Assembly (NCBI GenBank): GCA_019022495.1
Contig: JAFEKR010000004.1
Location: 2,232,001 to 2,296,000, forward strand
Origin: Epichloe hybrida
Taxonomy: Eukaryota > Ascomycota > Sordariomycetes > Hypocreales > Clavicipitaceae
DNA length: 64,000 nucleotides
Direction of reading: 5' to 3'
Under the pieces are notes generated by a model. It searched no databases. It saw only the letters and a program-made list of their open reading frames with translations, and was not told where the DNA came from. This document shows positions 58,532 through 64,000 of this stretch, piece by piece. A program made the position numbers and the translations under genes. Numbering within the stretch: the stretch's first letter is position 1; the number at the start of each line of letters is the position of its first letter.

Positions 58532-59056
58532 TGTGATAATCTAGGCTTTGCCTAGACCTAGTAATATAGGCGTTAATTGCATAAGTTATAGGGACTTGTA
58601 TAATGCGTATTCTTTTGCCTATAGCGTAATAGAATTAGGGTTAAACCTACATAGTAGCGCAGGCACCCGCGATTAGCCCTATAGGCTAGCGTATGATATT
58701 TATATAAGTCACCTAAGGTTATAGGTTTAAACTAGCTACATATATAAAAAGGTACACTATAAGGTAGCTATAATAGGGTTCTTCCTAGGCTTATAGGGAA
58801 AAAAGAGGGTCCCTAGGGGATACATAGTATTACTAGCTTATAAGGGGTTAAGGGGTTATAGGAAGAAGATTACCTAGGGAAAGAGCCTATATAATAATCT
58901 AGGCTTTGCCTAGACCTAGTAATATAGGTATTAATTACATAAGTTATAGGGACTTGTATAATACGTATTCTTTTGCCTATAGCGTAATGGAATTAGGGTT
59001 AAACTCATATAGTAGTGCAAGCACCTGCGATTAGCCTTATAGGCTAGACTATGATA
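58532..59056 (+). mobile_element. TRIM-like element with 167-bp direct terminal repeats
   Basis: Two direct repeats, 58,532-58,698 and 58,890-59,056, each 167 bp, start TGTGATAATCTAGGC / TATAATAATCTAGGC and end TATGATA. They enclose 191 bp without coding capacity. A purine-rich AGGGAAAGAG stretch lies just before the second repeat, and GCTAT flanks both ends as a 5-bp target duplication (this also fits the satellite period). Differences between the repeats are nearly all transitions. Size and layout fit a terminal-repeat retrotransposon in miniature. Confidence 0.8.
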
Positions 59057-59545
59057 GCTATAATATACTATTATAACCTAATATATGCTATTATAAGCTA
59101 ATATAAGCTAAAATAAGCTAATATAAGCTATTCTAAGCTATTCTAAGCTATTCTAAGCTAATATATTATAAGCTATTATAAGCTATCCTAAGCTAGTATA
59201 AGCTATCCTAAGCTAGTATAAGCTAACTTAATCTAGTATAAGCTATCTTAAGCTATTAAAAGCTATCTTAAGCTATCTTAAGCTATTATAAGCTAGTATA
59301 AGCTAGTATAAGCTAGTATAAGCTATCTTAAGCTATCTTAAGCTATCTTAAGCTATTATAAGCTATTATAAGCTAGTATAAGCTAGTATAAGCTATTGAA
59401 AGCTATAATATACTATTATAACCTAATATATGCTAGTATAAGCTAATATAAGCTAACATAAGCTAATCTAAGCTATTCTAAGCTATTCTAAGCTAATATA
59501 AGCTAATATAAGCTATTCTAAGCTATTCTAAGCTATAATAACCTA
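59057..59545 (+). repeat. Decamer satellite, unit TATAAGCTAT, right array
   Basis: About 48 units of the same decamer as in the left array, interrupted only by minor variants. The TRIM at 58,532-59,056 separates the two arrays. Confidence 0.93.
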
Positions 59546-60100
59546 TAATAAGGTACTTATAGTAAGCTAATTAGTAGTTTATTTTATGTAATTACTTTAG
59601 TTTACAGTTTTTTTTTAAATAAGTAATAATAAAAATTTATAGAAATAGAAAACAATTAATAAAAATAGTAAATAATATAATAAGAAGGTTTTTCTTTAAG
59701 CTATATTAGTAAAATAAAGTATTAAGTATAGTAGTATTATTAAAAAGTTATAATATTATATACAACCCTAGTTATAGTAAAATTAACAAAATAGTATAAT
59801 ATTATAAATTATATAACTAATTAGATAAAATAGCTAATAATATAAGGGTCCTATTAACTAATTTTCTATTAATCCTAATAATAACCTTAGTTAATAAAAA
59901 GTTATACTTTTTTTTTACCTAACAATACATTTGTATTGTTTGTAGTTAGTGTAGTTACTATAAATTAATTTGTATTTATTGTATTTACTATAAAATAATT
60001 TATATTATATTTTATTTGTATTGTATTTTGTATTATATTGTATTTAATATAATACAATACAAACAATACAATACAATACACATTGTAGTGCAATACTCTG

Positions 60101-60108
60101 ATAGTAAC
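60101..60108 (+). repeat. Target-site duplication of hAT-2 (ATAGTAAC), right copy
   Basis: Second copy; directly follows CAATACTCTG. Confidence 0.95.
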
Positions 60109-61150
60109 TATAGGTAAAAATCTTAATAGATTTTGTTATAGGATTGCTAGTTACCTAAGTAAGCAAATAAGAGACTAATATAATCCTAGTAATTATAGAC
60201 TAATTTACTAAGTACTTTGTCTTCTTACCTGTAACTATAATAATTAATATAGCTAAACTAGTAGAGCTTTTCTATAAGGAGATTAAACTAAGGTTTAGGG
60301 CGCTAGAGGGCATTATATCTAATAGAGGATTAGTCTTTATAAGCTAATTCTAGTTAGACTTATGTTACTTATTATACGTAAAGTAAAGGCTTTTTATAGT
60401 GTTTTACCCCTAAACTAATAGGTAAATAAAGAGAATAAACTAAGTGCTTAAGTATTACCTCTAATACTTTATAGCTAATAACTAATAGATATAGCCTAAG
60501 CTACTCCTAATAGCCTAATTTACCTATAATAATATAGTAAATAAGACTATAGGCTACTCTCTTAATTACTCCCTTATAGGCTATTTACCTAAGTTTTACC
60601 TAGCTCTTAGGGATAAGACTAAAGAAAGGGAGGTGCTAGAAGCCTATATATATATTATAAAGCTATATAAAGTTAAAGAGTAGCTAAAGTAAAACTAGGT
60701 AAAAGCTACTAAGACCTAAGTAAAGTACTATAACTAGTATTACTAGCTATTAATGCTAAAAAGAGGTAACCTAGTATTACTATTAGTAAAGAATATTAAG
60801 CTTAAGGATATAAAATAGAAGCTAACCCCTAGATTTATTAGATTATTTTAAGTACTTAATGCTATAGGAAAATAAGCATATAGACTTACTTTACCTAAAA
60901 AATATAGTTAGCTATATAATATATTCTATGTTAGCCTATTAGAGCTATGGAATTACTATAAAGACACTAGAGATAAGGAAATGCTAATACTAGACTTAGA
61001 GAATAAAGATAATAAGTATAAAGTTAAGGAGGTTAAGGACTATAGGAAAACCTAAGAAGGCAATAAATACCTAGTAAAATAAAAGGGTTAGCTAAGTAAA
61101 TATAACTAATAGGTTATAGCAAAGGATATAAAAGGCGCTTAATATATAAT
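60109..61150 (+). pseudogene. Gypsy-2 pol, integrase and chromodomain part
   Basis: Resumes directly after the target duplication. Readable: ILVIID/TKYFVFLPVTITINIAK (integrase core), KLRFRALEGIISNRGLVFIS, CYLLYVK, LFIVFYP, TYNNIVNKTIGYSLNYSLIG, then LRTPSR-like C-terminal sequence and a chromodomain at 60,990-61,110 (YKVKEVKDYRKT, GNKYLVK, SKYN). Many stops. Confidence 0.82.
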
Positions 61151-62490
61151 TTAGGCATTTTACTAAAATAAGTCTAGTAAGAAAAGTGGCAAGATATAAG
61201 TAAGTTATAGGTAAAAAGATATAATATTCTTATAGAAAAGGCCTAGCCTTATTAGCTACTATTATACTCTAATTAATAGTCTAGGAATTACTATAGAAAA
61301 ACAAAAGAAAAGGGCCCTAAAGGTTAGGTAATACTAGGGGAAAACTCTTTATTATAGCGCTATTATAGCTTAATACCTTGTTACCCTAGATAGCATATTT
61401 CGCGCTATTTTTATTTATATTAATTACCTTCTCTATAGCATAGAAAAGGCAGTGAATTACTATTACCTAGGCTATATAGCCTAGGTTAGCTAGCTAAAGC
61501 TAAAGAACTATACGCGCCTCCTAGATAGCTATAGCCTTATAATAGTCTTCCTATAGAAAAGTTAGTAAAAACCCACTAAAAGTGTAGTAAAAAACTAAGG
61601 GAACTTATAATACTAGGGGTAAGAGTAGTAAAAAATATAGTAACCTAAAGTTACTACTAAGAAATAATATATTACTAGTATATAATAAATATAGCCTATA
61701 TAAAAATATAAGCGAAGACTAGGCAAAGAGGCAAAGAATTACTAACCTAGTAGCCCTTAGTAGCACTAGTTAAACTAAATATAATATAATAGGTAGTATT
61801 AGTATAGTTAAAGCCTATAATAAGGCTAATGTAATACTTAGTAAGTTAGTAGTAAGTTACCTCTAAAAACATAGGGATAGGCTTATTAGACTCTTTATCT
61901 TCTATAGCGTCTAGGAGTAACTAAACCTAAAATAGAATTATTAATAAATTAGAAAAATCACCCTTTATAGTAAGCATAGCTTATAATAAAAAGTTAGTAA
62001 TAAGGAGTAAAAAAGCAAGTAATAAGGGGATAAATTATAGTCTTATAGGTATTACCTCTTTTCTTACACTAGATATAGCGCTTAGAGGCATAGGCCTTAG
62101 CTAGGTTAGATAATAAAGCCTAGGGGAAAAGATACTTAATCTTAGGTATCTTAGGCTTAATAGGTAAGTATTTCTTAAACTTAGCGTATCCTATATATAA
62201 ATAGTATATATAGGAGCACTTCTTTAAGTAAATAGTTATTATTTTAATAGTAAGATAGTAATAACTAATAGGGGAAGAGTAGTGGTATTTAAAGGTTATA
62301 ATATTTTATAAAGAACAGACTATGGTTATATAAGGATAAAAAAGGCAAAGTAATAGAGAGTTATAGGCGTATTTATAGTTAAGCGCTATGTGTTATTTGT
62401 TATTATTTTGATGCGGCTGCTACTTAGCGAATAGCTATAGAATAACTAGCAAAAGCTGTTTAGAAGCCTAGCTATAAGTGGGGGGGTAAT
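61151..62490 (+). other. 3' internal region of gypsy-2, ending in its polypurine tract
   Basis: 1.3 kb of decayed sequence with no recognisable frame. The final AGTGGGGGGGTAAT (about 62,477-62,490) is the polypurine primer site before the 3' LTR. Confidence 0.55.
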
Positions 62491-62540
62491 TGTAAGGCCC
62501 CACTTATAACATAAGTACACTAGCGCACCTCACAGACAGG
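62491..62540 (+). repeat. Gypsy-2 3' LTR, first 50 bp
   Basis: TGTAAGGCCCCACTTATAAC matches the 5' LTR start at 37,457 apart from transitions. It is cut at 62,540 by the CAGAG element that follows. Confidence 0.8.
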
Positions 62541-63034
62541 CAGAGTATTACACTAAAACGTGTAGTGTAGTGTAGTATTTGTAGTGTAGTGTAATAACTA
62601 TACTACAAACTACACTACACTATAAACTACACTAACTATAAGGAAAAAAAACTATATTACACTAACTACAAAAAAAAAAAAACTACAATACATTACACTA
62701 TAAATTTTTTTTCCTAAACTACACTAACTACAAACACTACAAATGTAGTATTAGACTTTTTATTAGTTATTAGTATTATAAGGCTTAAAAGAATACTAGT
62801 TATATAAAAGCTTTTATTATTACCTATTTTATTTAATTAGTTATAGAATTTATAATATTATATTATTTTAGTAATTTTACTATAACTAAGTAAGGTTATA
62901 TATAATATTATACTTTTTTAATAATACTATTTAACTTAATACTCTTTTTCCCTAATATAACTTAAAGAAAAACCTTCTTATTATATTATTTACTATTTCT
63001 ATAAATTATTTTGTATTTCTATAAATTATTATTA
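62541..63034 (+). mobile_element. hAT-3: left end of a third CAGAG element
   Basis: Starts CAGAGTATTACACTAAAACG, then GTAGTGTAGT repeats and their inverse, then AT-rich sequence that aligns with the left part of hAT-2 (for example the CTTTTTATTA, AATTAGTTATA and AAAACCTTCT-like segments in the same order). The right end is missing, because a gypsy-1-family LTR begins at 63,035. The 8 bases before it are CAGACAGG. Confidence 0.7.
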
Positions 63035-63507
63035 TGTCAGGAGCGCAGAGGTCAAAGATAGGATGTTTATCGAAGCAGGTCTTCGGAGAACCTTTAGGCC
63101 ATATAGATAACAAAGAGGCTAGCTAGCTATAAGATAGCTATATGCTTATAGAGTAAGGTATTTATTAAAGACTATATATATTATTAGTGCTAGGTTAGAG
63201 ATTAAAACCTTTATATACTTACCCCTAGCTAGTATTTATCTAGTAGTAATTATAATAGTCTTAGCTATTACTTTATTCTTAACCTTTTAGTATAGGCTAT
63301 AATAAATTAATCTCTCTTAACCTTTTTAAGGATATAAACTATTAGCTAGATTATTATATAGCTAATACTCTAAAGATCTATAAGAAACACGCTAGTACCT
63401 TATAATAATAAAGCTATAGATAATTAGGAAAATAAAGAACCCCTATAATCTAAAACTATAGATAATAGGGTGTAATAAACACCACTTAATCCTAATTTAG
63501 GTAAAGG
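63035..63507 (+). mobile_element. Gypsy-1-family copy: 5' LTR and start of the internal region
   Basis: 63,035-63,304 is a 270-bp LTR starting TGTCAGGAGCGCAGAGG, the least mutated start of the three copies. The next ~200 bp align with the sequence just inside the gypsy-1 5' LTR (from 38,559). At about 63,507 the match stops. Confidence 0.88.
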
Positions 63508-64000
63508 TGTTAAAAATAAGACCTATTTTTAGCCCTTTCTAGTTAAAGGACCTTTCTATTACTAGCTTGCATTGCAAGCCTGACAACTGCACTGCAGCTG
63601 TTAACGGTCGCGAAGGTGGCCGTCAATGGCTACGTCGCAGCTGTTAACAGCTGCGACTAACCGTGTGGATAACTAATCCAAATCAATTATTAATTGTGGA
63701 TTATTTAATTGCGTTGTGGCTACAAGCGCAGCCACAACCGCAGCGCCACTAGTAATTAGGTAAGCTAGGGTGACGTAAGCAGGTTACCCTATAGCTATTT
63801 TTAACAGCGATTTTCTCTTTAACTAGAGGTTATACAAAAGTCTTATATATAGCAAATTAAAGCTAGAAGACAGGGCTTTTATTTTATGCAGGAATATTTT
63901 TTGGACTAAAATTTAGTGCATACGGGTTGCTAGTTTGTATGGTGGTGAGTCGATTTTTTGGATTTTACATATAAATGAATTTTGCGGAAAATAAAAAGTG
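63508..64000. other. GC-richer, hairpin-rich island of unknown nature
   Basis: The sequence changes abruptly to near-normal composition within the gypsy-1-family copy. It contains a perfect 24-bp palindrome (63,634-63,657), a second copy of its CAGCTGTTAAC core at 63,595, a CTTGCA/TGCAAG hairpin near 63,565, and TTGTGGCT...AGCCACAA at about 63,714-63,738. GTTAAAAATA near 63,510 is matched in inverse by TATTTTTAAC near 63,800. It may be a small non-autonomous DNA element. No gene is supported. Confidence 0.5.
63634..63657. repeat. Perfect 24-bp palindrome
   Basis: Half-site GTCGCAGCTGTT followed immediately by its exact reverse complement AACAGCTGCGAC. Confidence 0.97.

Larger units (their letters stand above)
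56573..60100. mobile_element. hAT-2: CAGAG-ended hAT-like element, 3.5 kb, nested in gypsy-2
   Basis: Terminal inverted repeats CAGAGTATTG...CAATACTCTG, perfect over 10 bp, with a perfect 8-bp target duplication. Longer inverted similarity extends inward for about 400 bp on each side (pentamer repeats, GTAGTTAGTGTAGT repeats, then matching AT-rich sequence such as TTGTTAGGTAAAAAAAAAGT against its complement near 59,910-59,930). The middle is a decamer satellite (57,720-58,531 and 59,057-59,545) split by a TRIM. No transposase is visible. It is the same family as hAT-1. Confidence 0.88.
37457..62540 (+). mobile_element. Gypsy-2: Ty3/gypsy retrotransposon split by several insertions
   Basis: Its 5' LTR starts at 37,457 (TGTGAGGCCCCACTCACAAC) and its 3' LTR at 62,491 (TGTAAGGCCCCACTTATAAC), directly after a polypurine tract AGTGGGGGGGTAAT. 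Both copies share the following ACACTAGCG.ACCTCACAGACAGG. Coding remnants run on the plus strand in the order gag (to 38,288, then from 53,310), zinc knuckle, protease, reverse transcriptase, RNase H (to ~55.8 kb), integrase and chromodomain (60.1-61.1 kb). It is interrupted by gypsy-1 (38,289-53,304), a hAT-like element (56,573-60,100), and in the 3' LTR by another CAGAG element at 62,541. All frames carry many stops. The 5' LTR's right end was not defined. Confidence 0.85.
36431..64000. repeat. AT-rich, RIP-decayed nest of transposons
   Basis: From about 36,430 to the window end the sequence is mostly A and T, dense in TA dinucleotides and stop codons, with just two open frames over 60 codons, both in simple repeats. 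Copies of the same element differ almost only by C/T and G/A transitions, as expected of repeat-induced point mutation. Individual elements are listed separately. Exceptions with higher GC are islands at about 46,475-48,925, 53,190-53,340 and 63,508-63,790. Confidence 0.92.

Noticed and set aside
57720..59545. Centromeric satellite
   Set aside because: The decamer array lies wholly within a TSD-flanked element; no evidence for centromere function.

Overview
The window comes from a filamentous ascomycete, most likely a sordariomycete of the Hypocreales type (inference from protein content and gene style, not from a search). Genes carry short introns (mostly 53-99 nt, GT..AG, CTAAC/CTAAT-like branch sites), and about 36 kb of normal-GC, gene-bearing DNA abuts about 27.5 kb of very AT-rich, stop-riddled transposon DNA with the all-transition decay expected of repeat-induced point mutation (RIP).

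Bases 1-36.4 kb are a mixed housekeeping/accessory segment. In order: 3' part of a malonyl-CoA synthetase-like acyl-CoA ligase (+); eIF4E (-); a secreted M43 metalloprotease (-); an intron-containing tRNA-Ile(AAU); a 1669-residue PhoD-like metallophosphatase protein (+); a Ted1/Cdc1-type GPI-remodelling phosphoesterase (+); the tiny APC/C subunit Cdc26 (-); an unrecognised 480-570-residue protein (-); the 9-1-1 clamp subunit Rad1 (-); the tiny three-exon oligosaccharyltransferase subunit Ost5 (-); the SAGA acetyltransferase Gcn5 (+); a damaged MICOS subunit Mic12 (+); porphobilinogen synthase Hem2 (+); an acyltransferase-3 membrane protein (+); and an amidohydrolase-3 family protein (-). They share no single pathway. 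The junction of gcn5 and mic12 (25.37-25.48 kb) is damaged: Gcn5 stops inside its bromodomain, the N-terminal half of Mic12 is missing and two opposite frameshifts follow.

Bases 36.4-64 kb are a nest of transposons that can be resolved from target-site duplications (TSDs). A degenerate left end of a CAGAG-type terminal-inverted-repeat element (36,954) is followed by a Ty3/gypsy element (gypsy-2, from 37,457). Gypsy-2 is split by a complete gypsy-1 (38,289-53,304; two 270-bp LTRs; TSD CTTTG). Gypsy-1 is split by a 7.1-kb hAT-like element (42,293-49,430; TIR CAGAGCATTG; TSD GACTAGCT), which holds a Tc1/mariner copy (43,576-45,451; TA target) and a less mutated LINE-like island. Gypsy-2 is split again by a second hAT-like element (56,573-60,100; TIR CAGAGTATTG; TSD ATAGTAAC), which consists mainly of a decamer satellite and holds a 525-bp TRIM-like element with 167-bp terminal repeats (58,532-59,056). 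Its 3' LTR is broken at 62,541 by a third CAGAG element, itself cut at 63,035 by another gypsy-1-family LTR. The window ends in a GC-richer, hairpin-rich island. No intact transposase or polymerase frame survives.

The most notable material is the CAGAG-ended element family with satellite interiors, the TRIM, the ordering of insertions, and the gcn5/mic12 lesion.
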